Translations under genes and position numbers: made by a program
Shown here: piece by piece, positions 53,495-63,963 of the stretch
Position numbering within the stretch: position 1 is the stretch's first letter
How the letters are laid out: each line of letters starts with the position of its first letter
Notes under the pieces: generated by a model
Told to the model about the DNA's origin: nothing
The model's database searches: none
What the model saw: the letters and a program-made list of their open reading frames with translations, nothing else
Origin: Aeromicrobium sp. A1-2
GTDB taxonomy: Bacteria > Actinomycetota > Actinomycetes > Propionibacteriales > Nocardioidaceae
Direction: 5' to 3'
DNA: 64,000 nucleotides
NCBI RefSeq assembly: GCF_003443875.1
Contig: NZ_CP027482.1
Coordinates: 3,162,001 to 3,226,000 of the forward strand

Positions 53495-53926
53495 ATGAGT
53501 GACATTCCTGGACTGGACGGCATGCTCGGCGTGGAGTACGTGGAGGTGACGGCCGACCGGGTCGTCGCGCGCTTCACGATCGGCGACCACCACCTGCAGC
53601 CCTTCGGCATCCCGCACGGCGGCGTCTACTGCGCGGTCCACGAGTCGACGGCCAGCGTCGCGGGCCAGGTCTGGCTCGGCGACCGAGGCGTTGTGGTGGG
53701 CACCAACAACTCGACCGACTTCCTGCGGCAGGCCAAGGTCGGCGACGCGATCACGGTGACCGCCACGCCGATCCACCGGGGGCGCAGCCAGCAGTTGTGG
53801 CACCTGAACTCGGTCGGCGAGGACGGCAAGCTGATCGCGCAGGGCCAGGTGCGCCTGGCCAACCTTGACCAGGAGGTGCCGCCCGAGGTCGTCGCGCGCA
53901 TCACGGGTGTCCACACGCAGGAGTGA
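53495..53926 (+). CDS. PaaI family hotdog thioesterase
   Basis: A 143-residue hotdog-fold acyl-CoA thioesterase. HLQPFGIPHGGVYCAVHESTAS carries the family HGG motif and catalytic acidic residue, and GTNNSTDFLRQAKVGD follows. The physiological acyl-CoA is unknown. It stands alone with a likely leaderless promoter. Confidence 0.9.
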   Translation: MSDIPGLDGMLGVEYVEVTADRVVARFTIGDHHLQPFGIPHGGVYCAVHESTASVAGQVWLGDRGVVVGTNNSTDFLRQAKVGDAITVTATPIHRGRSQQLWHLNSVGEDGKLIAQGQVRLANLDQEVPPEVVARITGVHTQE

Positions 53927-53977
53927 TCCGGTGTGGCCACGGGTTGAGCGGCGTTCGAGTCCGGCGCTCTCACCCGG

Positions 53978-53989
53978 TACGCTGGTCGT
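53978..53989 (+). promoter_or_regulatory. Promoter of the ZTP-riboswitch/serA transcript
   Basis: TACGCT (53978-53983) is a well-placed -10 that would start transcription near 53990, right at the riboswitch 5' end. Confidence 0.45.
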
Positions 53990-53990
53990 A

Positions 53991-54074
53991 GTCGATCGCG
54001 ACTGGCGTTGAGGTGGGTACCACCGGGGAGCGATCACCACATCGAGACATCGGGACCGTTCGCCTGGGCCCCAC
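53991..54074 (+). promoter_or_regulatory. ZTP (ZMP, pfl) riboswitch in the serA leader
   Basis: All parts of the pfl motif are present. P1 is GATCGC (53994-53999) with GCGATC (54030-54035). ACTGGCG (54001-54007) follows, and P2 is GGTGG-GTA-CCACC (54012-54024). The invariant CCGGGGAGCG (54023-54032) is complete, and the 3' domain has CGCCTGGGC (54061-54069), whose CGCC can form the pseudoknot with GGCG at 54004-54007. The class senses ZMP/ZTP, the signal of 10-formyl-tetrahydrofolate shortage, and turns genes on. The linker contains a further hairpin around 54038-54055. Confidence 0.92.
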
Positions 54075-54094
54075 GTCAGCCAAGTACCGCTGAC
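54075..54094 (+). promoter_or_regulatory. Candidate expression-platform hairpin
   Basis: GTCAGC (54075-54080) pairs with GCTGAC (54089-54094) between the aptamer and GGAGG (54096-54100). It abuts the ribosome site without a T-tract, which favours translational control. Confidence 0.45.
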
Positions 54095-54108
54095 TGGAGG
54101 CATCCGAG

Positions 54109-55365
54109 ATGATGATGACCATGACGAACACTGATCCTTTCCCGACCTCGTTGCTGGGCGACGAGGACGTACGCGTCCTGTTGCTCGAGAACATCCACAC
54201 CGATGGTGCGGAGTTCCTCCGCGGCAAGGGCTACCAGGTCGAGACCCGCAACAGCGCGCTCACCGAGGACGAGCTGATCGAGGCCATTCAGGGCGTCCAT
54301 CTGCTCGGCATCCGCTCCACGACGTACGTCACGGAGAAGGTGCTGGCCGCGGCTCCTGACCTGCAGGCGATCGGCGCCTTCTGCATCGGCACCAACCAGA
54401 TTGACCTCGAGGCCGCCACCCGCAGGGGTGTTGCGGTCTTCAACGCGCCCTACTCCAACACCCGCAGCGTCGTCGAGCTCGCGATTGCCGAGATCATCTC
54501 GCTGGCCCGCCGACTCCACGAGAAGTCCACCGACATGCACAACGGCGTGTGGAACAAGTCCGCGGCTGGCAGCCACGAGGTGCGCGGTCGCACGCTCGGC
54601 ATCATCGGCTACGGCAACATCGGCAGCCAGCTGTCGGTCATCGCCGAGGCGCTGGGCTTCAAGGTGGTCTTCTTCGACATCGACGACAAGCTCGCGCTCG
54701 GCAACGCCCAGCGCTGCTCGACGATCGAGGAGCTGCTGCAGATCTCGGACGTCGTGACGCTGCACGTCGACGGCCGGCCGGGCAACGCCGGCCTGTTCGG
54801 CGCCGAGGAGATGGCGCAGATGAAGCCTCGCGCGCTGTTCCTCAACCTGTCGCGCGGCATCGCGGTCGACACGACCGCGCTGCGCGCCCACCTCGAGTCT
54901 GGCCACATCGCGGGTGCCGCGATCGACGTGTTCCCGGTCGAGCCCAAGCGCCAGGGCGATCCGTTCGAGTCGGACCTGCGCGGGCTGCCCAATGTGATCC
55001 TGACTCCCCACGTGGGTGGGTCTACCGAAGAGGCGCAGGTGGACATCGGCCGATTCGTCGCGTCGAAGATCCGCTCGTACGCCTCGTTCGGAAGCACCTC
55101 GTTGAGCGTCAACATGCCGGAGATCAACCTGCCGGGCGACTCCACGAAGCACCGACTGGCCCTGGTCCACCGCAACGCCCCCGGCGTGCTTGCGACGATC
55201 AACGGTCTGCTCGGCGAGCACGGGGTCAACATCGAGGCGCAGTCGCTCTCGACGCGTGGTGAGATCGGCTACGTGCTGACCGACGTCGCCGACGAGGTCG
55301 GTCCCGACGTGCTCAAGGAGCTGGCCGGACTGCCCGAGACAGTTCGCCTGCGCCAGCTCAGCTGA
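54109..55365 (+). CDS. serA: D-3-phosphoglycerate dehydrogenase
   Basis: First enzyme of serine synthesis, oxidising 3-phosphoglycerate with NAD. It is 418 residues, the E. coli-type length with a C-terminal ACT domain (about 345-418) for serine feedback. NAD-binding GIIGYGNIGSQ, the catalytic Arg in NLSRGIAVD, Glu in VFPVEPKRQG and His in LTPHVGGSTEEAQ are present. GGAGG at 54096-54100 sets the first of three adjacent ATGs (54109) as start. The ZTP riboswitch in its leader ties serine, and hence glycine and one-carbon supply, to folate status. Confidence 0.95.
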   Translation: MMMTMTNTDPFPTSLLGDEDVRVLLLENIHTDGAEFLRGKGYQVETRNSALTEDELIEAIQGVHLLGIRSTTYVTEKVLAAAPDLQAIGAFCIGTNQIDLEAATRRGVAVFNAPYSNTRSVVELAIAEIISLARRLHEKSTDMHNGVWNKSAAGSHEVRGRTLGIIGYGNIGSQLSVIAEALGFKVVFFDIDDKLALGNAQRCSTIEELLQISDVVTLHVDGRPGNAGLFGAEEMAQMKPRALFLNLSRGIAVDTTALRAHLESGHIAGAAIDVFPVEPKRQGDPFESDLRGLPNVILTPHVGGSTEEAQVDIGRFVASKIRSYASFGSTSLSVNMPEINLPGDSTKHRLALVHRNAPGVLATINGLLGEHGVNIEAQSLSTRGEIGYVLTDVADEVGPDVLKELAGLPETVRLRQLS

Positions 55366-55366
55366 C

Positions 55367-55411
55367 GGTCCTTGAGCCTGTCGAAGAGTGTTTCGACAGG
55401 CTCAGGGGACC
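55367..55411. terminator. REP-like bidirectional hairpin (serA / DUF4389)
   Basis: The arm TGAGCCTGTCGAA pairs perfectly with TTCGACAGGCTCA around a 6-base loop, extended by GGTCC/GGACC. The core resembles an intergenic repeat common in actinobacteria and lies between convergent stops. Confidence 0.65.
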
Positions 55412-55418
55412 TGACGGA

Positions 55419-56021
55419 CTAGGACGTGCTGAACGGCGGGTAGTCGTCGGTCAGCAGGTAGAGGTAGCTGTTGACGCGCAACGACCAGCGCGTCATCCCG
55501 ATCACGAAGTTGCGGAGTCCCGAGGGCCAGCGACCGGTGATCAGCACCGCGAACCAGCCGATCACGACCACGAGACCCAGCACCATGCTGATCAGCCCGA
55601 GCACGATGAACTGCGGAATGGCCAGGAACAGCCGGAAGAAGATCGTGAGCCGGTTGCGGTTCTCGATCGCGGGGGCGAAATCGACGCGCACCCGGGGATC
55701 GTCGCCGGGATCGGCGAGGGTCATGTCGAACGAGAACGGCGGGTAGTCCTCCTTGAGGAACAGGAGGTAGGTCGTGACGCGGGTGTTGTAGCGGAGGTAC
55801 AGCGCGATGAAGCCCAAGATGCCCTCCGGGACTCGTCCGGTGAAGACGCCGAGGATCCAGGCGACAAAGCCCAGGATCTCGGCGACGAACTGCAGGACTG
55901 ACAGCACGATCAGGTGCGGGATCGCCAAGATGATGTTGCCGATGACTCGCCAGCGGGCGATCGTCTCGGGCGGGTCGAAAGTAAAGGTGACGGGATAGGC
56001 GGGCACGGCTGCGTCGCTCAT
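55419..56021 (-). CDS. DUF4389 membrane protein
   Basis: A 200-residue protein with duplicated halves, each containing IPHLIVL or IPQFIVL helices and a repeated terminal YPPF motif (KEDYPPFSFD; TDDYPPFST). This matches DUF4389. The ATG at 56021 (MSDAAVPAYPVTFTF) fits the family start. Function unknown. Confidence 0.85.
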   Translation of the reverse strand: MSDAAVPAYPVTFTFDPPETIARWRVIGNIILAIPHLIVLSVLQFVAEILGFVAWILGVFTGRVPEGILGFIALYLRYNTRVTTYLLFLKEDYPPFSFDMTLADPGDDPRVRVDFAPAIENRNRLTIFFRLFLAIPQFIVLGLISMVLGLVVVIGWFAVLITGRWPSGLRNFVIGMTRWSLRVNSYLYLLTDDYPPFSTS

Positions 56022-56093
56022 GGGAGGTCCTCGCATCGGCGGAAGTGTCATCCGCACCGTATCGCCGACGCAGGGTGCCGGGTTGGGCGTTGG

Positions 56094-56897
56094 TCAGACT
56101 GCCAGTGCGGCCAGCGTCTCGGCGCAGCCGGCGTCGACCTTGAGGGTCGCGAGGTCGTCGGCCCGGGTCGCGCCCCGGTTGACGATGATGATCGGGATGT
56201 CGCGCTTGCGGGCCGCGCGGACGAACCGCAGACCAGACATGACCTGCAGCGACGAGCCGAGCACAACCAACGCCTCGGCCTGCTCGACGAGCCCGTAGCT
56301 GCGCTGCACCCGGTCCTTCGGGACGTTCTCACCGAAGAACACGACATCGGGCTTGAGGTCGCCGCGACACGTCGTGCACGCAGCGACCCGGAAGTCATCG
56401 GTGACGCCCAGGACCACGTCGCCATCGGGTGCGATCTCACCGATCCGTGACTCATAGCCGGGGTTGAGCGCCGCCAGCCTGGTGTGCAGGTCGGCGCGCG
56501 GTGTCACGTCGCGACAACCCAGACAGATGACCCTGTCGATCCGACCGTGCAGGTCGATGACCTCGCGGTGCCCGGCCCGCTCGTGCAGCCCGTCGACGTT
56601 CTGCGTGATCAACCCGGTCAGTCGGCCGGCCCGCTGCAGACGGGTCAGGGCCAGGTGCGTTGCATTGGGCTCGGCGCCCCGCATCCGGCTCCACCCCACG
56701 TGCGCGCGGGCCCAGTAGCGCTGTCGTCCCTCGGGTGTGCGCACGAACTCTTGGTACGTCATGGGGGTTCTCGCGGGCGAGCCCGGGCCGCGGTAGTCGG
56801 GGATGCCCGAGTCGGTCGAGACACCTGCGCCGGTCAGGACCAGCCAGCGGCGATCCGCGAGGACATGGGCGATCGCGCGCCGGTCAAGGTCAATCAC
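56094..56897 (-). CDS. Sir2-family NAD-dependent protein deacylase
   Basis: A 267-residue sirtuin. Motifs: LTGAGVSTDSGIPDYRG (NAD pocket), TQNVDGLHERAG, catalytic His in DLHGRID, zinc ligands CLGC and CTTC, and GSSLQVMSG. The zinc module has a longer insertion than usual (about 50 residues between the pairs). The likely start is GTG at 56897, 7 nt after TAGGCT (56910-56905), leaderless; the frame is open further upstream without homology. Confidence 0.9.
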   Translation of the reverse strand: MIDLDRRAIAHVLADRRWLVLTGAGVSTDSGIPDYRGPGSPARTPMTYQEFVRTPEGRQRYWARAHVGWSRMRGAEPNATHLALTRLQRAGRLTGLITQNVDGLHERAGHREVIDLHGRIDRVICLGCRDVTPRADLHTRLAALNPGYESRIGEIAPDGDVVLGVTDDFRVAACTTCRGDLKPDVVFFGENVPKDRVQRSYGLVEQAEALVVLGSSLQVMSGLRFVRAARKRDIPIIIVNRGATRADDLATLKVDAGCAETLAALAV

Positions 56898-56910
56898 AGC
56901 CCCAAGCCTA
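56898..56910 (-). promoter_or_regulatory. Leaderless -10 element of the sirtuin gene
   Basis: Minus-strand TAGGCT (56910-56905), 7 nt, GTG at 56897. Confidence 0.5.
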
Positions 56911-57031
56911 GGGCGGTGGGTGAAGGCCGCGCGGGTCCGGCAGCCGTAAAACATGCGGATCCCGGTGGTCGGAGTAGCGTCGTCGTCCAGTCTGGTCGGC
57001 GCAGGTCGGCCATGGGAGGAAGGGAAGAATT

Positions 57032-57187
57032 GTGATCATTCTTGGAGTCGTCCTGTTGATCCTCGGGGCGCTGCTGAACATCTCGATCCTGTACACGATC
57101 GGGGCGATCCTCGTCGTGGTCGGTGCGGTCCTGTGGATCCTGGGTTCCATGGATCGCGGCATTGGCGGTCGAAGGCACTATTTCTAG
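57032..57187 (+). CDS. DUF6131 small membrane protein
   Basis: A 51-residue two-helix membrane protein starting GTG at 57032 (MIILGVVLLILGALLNISIL) and ending MDRGIGGRRHYF. GGGAGGAAGGG precedes the start. The length, the two hydrophobic segments and the C-terminal GGRRHYF match the small DUF6131 family of actinobacteria, whose function is unknown. A strong hairpin follows the stop. Confidence 0.8.
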   Translation: MIILGVVLLILGALLNISILYTIGAILVVVGAVLWILGSMDRGIGGRRHYF

Positions 57188-57198
57188 CCACCGCCTGA

Positions 57199-57232
57199 CG
57201 AAGGGCCGCCACCGTGAGGTGGCGGCCCTTCG
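57199..57232. terminator. Perfect hairpin terminator
   Basis: CGAAGGGCCGCCACC (57199-57213) pairs perfectly with GGTGGCGGCCCTTCG (57218-57232) over a GTGA loop. It serves the convergent DUF6131 and DUF1697 genes. Confidence 0.8.
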
Positions 57233-57235
57233 CAT

Positions 57236-57760
57236 TCAGTCGGACAGCTCGATGAGCTTTGCGACAGTCCGGAGGTTGCGAGCCGTCCCTGGGACGTGCA
57301 GCGCGCGGCTGATCGACTCGGACTTCATCATCGGGCGCCCCGCCCCGTTGGCGTACCGGATGTGCATCTCGGTGCCGATCACGGCCCAGCAGTCGTCCCC
57401 GGTCTCGTACGTCCCGGCCTTGACGATCGCCGCTGGGCTGGGCTGGCCGGCGAGGAACGAGACGTAGGAGTACTTCGGTTCGATCACATCGAAGGGGTGC
57501 GCGTCGAGCGCGGTCCGTAGCTCGGCCGGTGTGCGTGACATGACGTCGCGGAACCAGCCGAAGCGCTGCTCGAGCGCCTGCTCGAGCGCGCGGTCGAAGT
57601 CGGCGGCGGGGCCCGGCACGTCGGCGAGCAGGTTGCCCGAGGCGATGTAGGTCGAGACGTCGGTTGCGCCGAGGTCACCGGCGATCGATCGCAGCTCGGC
57701 CATCGGCAGCTGCGCGGGTCCGACGTTGACCGCGCGCAGCAGGATGATCCGTTGGCTCAT
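57236..57760 (-). CDS. DUF1697 family protein
   Basis: A 174-residue cytoplasmic protein of the DUF1697 family, with the start QRIILLRAVNVGPAQLPMAELR and the later TYIASGNLLADV. The ATG at 57760 follows CATACT by 6 nt, possibly leaderless. Function unknown. Confidence 0.88.
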   Translation of the reverse strand: MSQRIILLRAVNVGPAQLPMAELRSIAGDLGATDVSTYIASGNLLADVPGPAADFDRALEQALEQRFGWFRDVMSRTPAELRTALDAHPFDVIEPKYSYVSFLAGQPSPAAIVKAGTYETGDDCWAVIGTEMHIRYANGAGRPMMKSESISRALHVPGTARNLRTVAKLIELSD

Positions 57761-57793
57761 CCGACCAGTATGTCCGGTCAAGCCCCCGCGAAC

Positions 57794-57842
57794 GTGACGT
57801 CTGCGGGCCGGAATCCGGCGGATTCCGGCCCGCCAACGTCAC
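57794..57842. repeat. Long palindrome between DUF1697 and fadH-like genes
   Basis: CGGGCCGGAATCC (57804-57816) and GGATTCCGGCCCG (57820-57832) form a 13-bp stem with a 3-base loop, extended by GTGACGT (57794-57800) and ACGTCAC (57836-57842). It probably terminates the transcript of the downstream flavoprotein gene. Confidence 0.65.
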
Positions 57843-57863
57843 ACTCAGCGAGTGGTGTGCCTG

Positions 57864-60295
<2,432 letters not shown>

Positions 60296-60321
60296 GCAAA
60301 CTCCTGTGATGGGATGGTCTG

Positions 60322-60558
60322 GTGATCTCGAAAAATGCGGCCCGGTTCCTTGTCGTCGCGGGCCTGTTCAACGTCGTGATCTGGCCGCGGTTCGCCAAGG
60401 CGATCGTCGACGACGACCGGGCGTGGAGCGGTGAGCACTGGCACAGCACCCCGCAGGCGTTCTTCTGGGTGCATGCCGTGCTCATCACGACCGCGATCGT
60501 GATCGGCCTGGGCGTGCTGGTGGTGGGCGTACGCGCTCATCGCTCCTCCAGCCGCTGA
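60322..60558 (+). CDS. SCO4848-like small membrane protein
   Basis: A 78-residue protein with two transmembrane helices and a central WHSTPQAFFWVHAVLI segment, resembling the SCO4848 family. GTG start at 60322. Its 3' end overlaps the convergent PadR gene by 22 bp. Function unknown. Confidence 0.75.
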   Translation: MISKNAARFLVVAGLFNVVIWPRFAKAIVDDDRAWSGEHWHSTPQAFFWVHAVLITTAIVIGLGVLVVGVRAHRSSSR

Positions 60559-61073
60559 AGGATCTCGTCGCACCACGTGATGCCGGCCTGCTCGGCGAGC
60601 ATGCCGCCGCGCAGCACGAGCCAGCCGCCGATCTCGTCGTCGGTCAGGTCGTCGGGGTGGGGATAGAAGCGCGCTGCGCTCTCCTCGTAGTACGCGATCT
60701 GCGCCAGGTGCGCCCGCCTACGCACGCGGACGTCGTCGACGATCGCCGCACTGTCGCCGAACGGCAGGGCGCGGAGCTTGACCGCGAACTCGCTGCGCAG
60801 GTGCTCGACCGGCGTGGCCTTGGACGTCCAGAGCGCGAGCTCCTCGCGGCCCCCGGACGTGATGACGTAGACCTTCTTGTCTGGACGACCGTCCTGCGCG
60901 ACGAGCTCGGAGGCGACCCAGCCGTCACCCTGCATGCGGCCCAGGACCTTGTAGATCTGCTGGTGGCTGGCCTTCCAGAAGTGCCCGATCGAGGCGTCGA
61001 ACCGGCGCGCGAGGTCATATCCCGACGCGGACTTCTCCGCGAGGGACACCAGGATCGCGTGCTCGAGTGCCAT
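60537..61073 (-). CDS. PadR family transcriptional regulator
   Basis: A 178-residue PadR regulator (subfamily with a long C-terminal domain). ALEHAILVSLAEKSASGYDLARRF and HQQIYKVLGRMQGDGWV are the winged-helix pieces. The ATG at 61073 follows TACGGT (61086-61081) by 7 nt, so it is probably leaderless; the frame is open upstream without homology. A palindrome overlapping the -10 region suggests autoregulation. Target unknown. Confidence 0.88.
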   Translation of the reverse strand: MALEHAILVSLAEKSASGYDLARRFDASIGHFWKASHQQIYKVLGRMQGDGWVASELVAQDGRPDKKVYVITSGGREELALWTSKATPVEHLRSEFAVKLRALPFGDSAAIVDDVRVRRRAHLAQIAYYEESAARFYPHPDDLTDDEIGGWLVLRGGMLAEQAGITWCDEILQRLEER

Positions 61074-61103
61074 GCCGGAGACCGTACTATGCAACGAGTT
61101 GCA
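61074..61103 (-). promoter_or_regulatory. PadR operator and leaderless promoter
   Basis: TGCAACGAGTTGCA (61090-61103) has perfect 6-bp arms. It lies immediately upstream of TACGGT (61086-61081), itself 7 nt from the ATG. Binding would block the promoter. Confidence 0.5.
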
Positions 61104-61172
61104 ATGCAATGGGATGCGTATGCGTGGTCTGGGGGCTGACCGTTCCCTCCACGAGGCTGGCAGGATCGGCCC

Positions 61173-61466
61173 ATGCCCTACTTCGCCACGATCTACCACT
61201 ACATCGAGGACTCCGTCGAGGCCCGCGATGCCGTCCGCCCGGCCCATCGTGACTATCTCGCCGAGCTGACCGCGCGGGGCGACCTGCTGCTGTCCGGTCC
61301 GTACGTCGGCGGTGCGGCCGCCGCGCTGCTGGTGTTCGACGCCGCGGGCGAGGCGGAGACCCGGGCTCTGACCGACCAGGATCCGTTCGTGCTGGAGGGC
61401 CTGGTCGCCGAGGTCAGCGTGCGGGAGTGGCAGCCGGTGTCGGGGCGGCTCGCGCCGCAGACCTGA
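61173..61466 (+). CDS. YciI family protein
   Basis: A 97-residue dimeric alpha-beta-barrel-like protein with the YciI/GXXExxD-type Asp and His region (DAVRPAHRDYLAELTARGDLL; LSGPYVGG). YciI-like proteins include small dehydrochlorinases and are mostly uncharacterised. The last 53 bp overlap the convergent FAD oxidoreductase gene. Confidence 0.85.
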   Translation: MPYFATIYHYIEDSVEARDAVRPAHRDYLAELTARGDLLLSGPYVGGAAAALLVFDAAGEAETRALTDQDPFVLEGLVAEVSVREWQPVSGRLAPQT

Positions 61467-62496
61467 GCCACTCGACCACACCCCGGGCCGCGGCACGCCC
61501 GGCCCGGTTGGCGCCGATCGTGCTGGCCGACGGGCCGTAGCCGACCATCTGGACCCGGGGGTCGGCGACCGCGATCGTGCCGTCGAGCCGGATGCCTCCG
61601 TGCGGGCTCCGCAGGTGCAGGGGTGCGAGGTGGTCGACCGCGGGCCGGAAGCCCGTCGCCCAGAGGATCACGTCGACCGGCTCGAAGGTGCCGTCGGCCC
61701 AGCGCACGCCGTCGGGCTCGATCCGTGCAAACATCGGCCGGCGGTCGTATGCCCCCAACCGTTCGGCCTCGCGCTCCTGCGGACGGAGGGAGAGCCCGGT
61801 GACGCTGACGACGCTGCGTGGGGGCAGGCCCTGGCGCACGCGCTCCTCCACCTTGGCCACGACCTCGCGGCCGATCTCCGCGCTGAACTCACCGGTGCGC
61901 CAGACCGGCGGGCGGCGGGTGGCCCAGAGCGTGTCGGTGAGCGGTCGCAGCGCGCCGAGGAACTGCACCGCTGAGGCACCACCCCCGACGACGAGGACGC
62001 GCCGGCCGCGGAAGTGCTCCGGGCCCGGGTAGTCCACGGTGTGGAGCTGCTCGCCGAGGAATGTCTCGGCGCCGGGGTAGTGCGGGATGAACGGATGCGA
62101 CCACGTGCCGGTCGCGTTGACCAGCGTCCGGCTGAGCCACGATCCGGCATTGGCATCGGCGTCCGTTCGCAGGAGGCCGGACTCGTCGCGCACGGAGCGC
62201 ACCCGGACCGGCCGGACGATCGGCAGCTCGTGTCGCTTCTCGTATTGGCCGAAGTACGCCGGCACGAAGGAGTTGGCCTGATCGCCCTCGCGCGCCGCCG
62301 GGATCGGTTCGTCGGGGAGGTTCGCCACCCCGTGCACGTCCTGCATCGTCAGGGCGTCCCAGCGGTGCTGCCAGGCCCCGCCGGGTGCAGAGTTGGCGTC
62401 GAGCACGACGTGTTCGACACCGCGCCGAGCCAGGTGGTGGGACGCCGACAGCCCGGCCTGGCCGGCACCGATCACGATCGCGTCGAGGATCTCCAC
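61414..62496 (-). CDS. FAD-dependent monooxygenase/oxidoreductase (flavin-containing monooxygenase type)
   Basis: A 360-residue protein with FAD-binding IVIGAGQAGLSASHHLA and a second Rossmann motif VVGGGASAVQFL, separated by the ATGTWSHPFIPHYPG segment. This is the CzcO/TrkA-like single-component flavoprotein layout. A GTG at 62496 is preferred; a TTG at 62553 lies inside the upstream gene. It follows the FAD oxidoreductase gene at 62525 in the same orientation and is probably co-transcribed. Confidence 0.82.
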   Translation of the reverse strand: MEILDAIVIGAGQAGLSASHHLARRGVEHVVLDANSAPGGAWQHRWDALTMQDVHGVANLPDEPIPAAREGDQANSFVPAYFGQYEKRHELPIVRPVRVRSVRDESGLLRTDADANAGSWLSRTLVNATGTWSHPFIPHYPGAETFLGEQLHTVDYPGPEHFRGRRVLVVGGGASAVQFLGALRPLTDTLWATRRPPVWRTGEFSAEIGREVVAKVEERVRQGLPPRSVVSVTGLSLRPQEREAERLGAYDRRPMFARIEPDGVRWADGTFEPVDVILWATGFRPAVDHLAPLHLRSPHGGIRLDGTIAVADPRVQMVGYGPSASTIGANRAGRAAARGVVEWLRSAARAAPTPAATPAR

Positions 62497-62524
62497 ATCT
62501 CGTGCAACGCCGGCGCGCGCCGGC

Positions 62525-63871
62525 CTATTTCGCCGATCCGGGCGCGGATCCAAGGGTCACGAGCTCGGGTTCGGGCGCTCCGCAGCACCCGCCGCCGGTC
62601 TCGGTCGCGTCGAACGTGCCGGCGCCACCGCACACGCCGGTGTCGGGCAGCGTCAGCTCGACCCGCGCCGCCGACTCCCGGTCGCCGCTGATCTCGGCGA
62701 CGACCGACCGGGACTGCTCATAGCCGGTCAGGCTGAGGAATGACGTCGCCCGGCCATAGGACTTCATGCCGACCAGGTAGAAGCCGGTCTCCGGGTGCGC
62801 GAGCACCGCGGCTCCGTGCGGCTCGACCGTCCCGCACGAGTGCACGTTGGGATCGATCATGGGCGCGAGCTCGCGGGGCGCCTGCAGGACCGGGTCGAGG
62901 TCGAGGCGAATCTCCGACAGCATCGAGAGATCAGGACGGAAGCCGGTCAGTGCGATGACCTCATCGACGCCTTCGACGACCTGCCCGTCGGACGATCCGA
63001 GGGTCAGCGTGCCGTCGGCCGCGTGGGTGATCGAGGAGGTGCGGAACGTGTTGACGGTCGTCACCACGGGGGATGTCGCGGCCTGCTGGGCGCGCCTGCC
63101 GAGGGCCCCCCGCTCGATGAGCTCGTCATTGCCGCTACCGGCGAAGGCCTCGCCGACATCGGCTCGGCGGACAAGCCACGAGACCCGGGTGTCGGGTGCC
63201 TGGCGGGCCAGCTCGACCAGGGCGACGAGGGCACCCTTAGCGGACGCTCCGGTGCCGGCCACCGCGATGTGCCGCCCGGCGTACCGGGCGCGGGTCGCCT
63301 CGTCGTCCAGGTCGGGGATCCGGTACGAGATGCGGTCGGCCGCTGCCCGCTCGCCGGGTGCGGGGACGCCATCGGCGCCGAGCGGGTTGGGGCCCGACCA
63401 GGTGCCGGACGCATCGATCACGGCCCGCGCCTCGATGACCTCCTCGCCGGCAGCCGACTCGACGTGCACCGCGAACGACGCCTCGTCGCGACCGGAGTCG
63501 ACCAACCGGTCACGCTGGCTCTTGGCGACACCCACGACACGAGTGCCGAGGCGCACACCGTCGCCGAGTGCGTTGGCGAGCGGCTCGAGGTAGTCCCGAG
63601 CCCATTCGCCGCCCGTGGGATAGCCGGCCGGATCGGGGCTGGTCCAGCCCGCGGCGTCGAGCAGCTCGGCGGCGTGCGGCTCGATGAGCTCGGACCAGGG
63701 CGAGAAGAGCCGCACGTGGGACCACTCGCGGACCGCGGCACCGGCCGTCTCGCCTGCCTCGAGCACGACGTACGCGAGGCCGCGGGTCCGGAGCTGGGCT
63801 GCCGCGGCCAGTCCGGCGGGGCCGGCCCCGATCACGGCGACGGGAAGGTCGGTGTCATGCGTGCTGCTCAT
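62525..63871 (-). CDS. FAD-dependent oxidoreductase with Cys-rich tail (ars-linked type)
   Basis: A 448-residue flavoprotein: FAD motif [20 protein letters not shown] motif HIAVAGTGASAKGALVAL, and a C-terminus with Cys residues in GVCGGAG and TGGGCCGAPEP. Close relatives sit in actinobacterial arsenic operons. The ATG at 63871 (GTGGAGA before it) is preferred over a GTG at 63880. Divergent from a truncated ArsR-like gene; promoter and operator lie between. Confidence 0.8.
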   Translation of the reverse strand: MSSTHDTDLPVAVIGAGPAGLAAAAQLRTRGLAYVVLEAGETAGAAVREWSHVRLFSPWSELIEPHAAELLDAAGWTSPDPAGYPTGGEWARDYLEPLANALGDGVRLGTRVVGVAKSQRDRLVDSGRDEASFAVHVESAAGEEVIEARAVIDASGTWSGPNPLGADGVPAPGERAAADRISYRIPDLDDEATRARYAGRHIAVAGTGASAKGALVALVELARQAPDTRVSWLVRRADVGEAFAGSGNDELIERGALGRRAQQAATSPVVTTVNTFRTSSITHAADGTLTLGSSDGQVVEGVDEVIALTGFRPDLSMLSEIRLDLDPVLQAPRELAPMIDPNVHSCGTVEPHGAAVLAHPETGFYLVGMKSYGRATSFLSLTGYEQSRSVVAEISGDRESAARVELTLPDTGVCGGAGTFDATETGGGCCGAPEPELVTLGSAPGSAK

Positions 63872-63890
63872 GGTCTCCACTCTCGATGAT

Positions 63891-63948
63891 CCATTGAAGT
63901 CTGTCGATGTAGGACTCTACCGCTTCATCGACGAATGTCAATCAATGG
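63891..63948. promoter_or_regulatory. Divergent promoter with ArsR-type operator half-sites
   Basis: Half-sites CCATTGA (63891-63897) plus GTCGATG (63903-63909) are mirrored by CATCGAC (63926-63932) plus TCAATGG (63942-63948). On the minus strand TTGACA (63941-63936), 16 nt, TAGAGT (63919-63914) is a strong promoter for the oxidoreductase gene. The half-sites overlap both promoters. Confidence 0.6.
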
Positions 63949-63963
63949 TGCACAATGGAGTCC

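Noticed and set aside
57794..57842. SigR promoter inside the 57.8 kb palindrome
   Set aside because: GGAAT occurs, but GTT is not found at 18-19 nt on either strand; the sequence is explained by the stem-loop.
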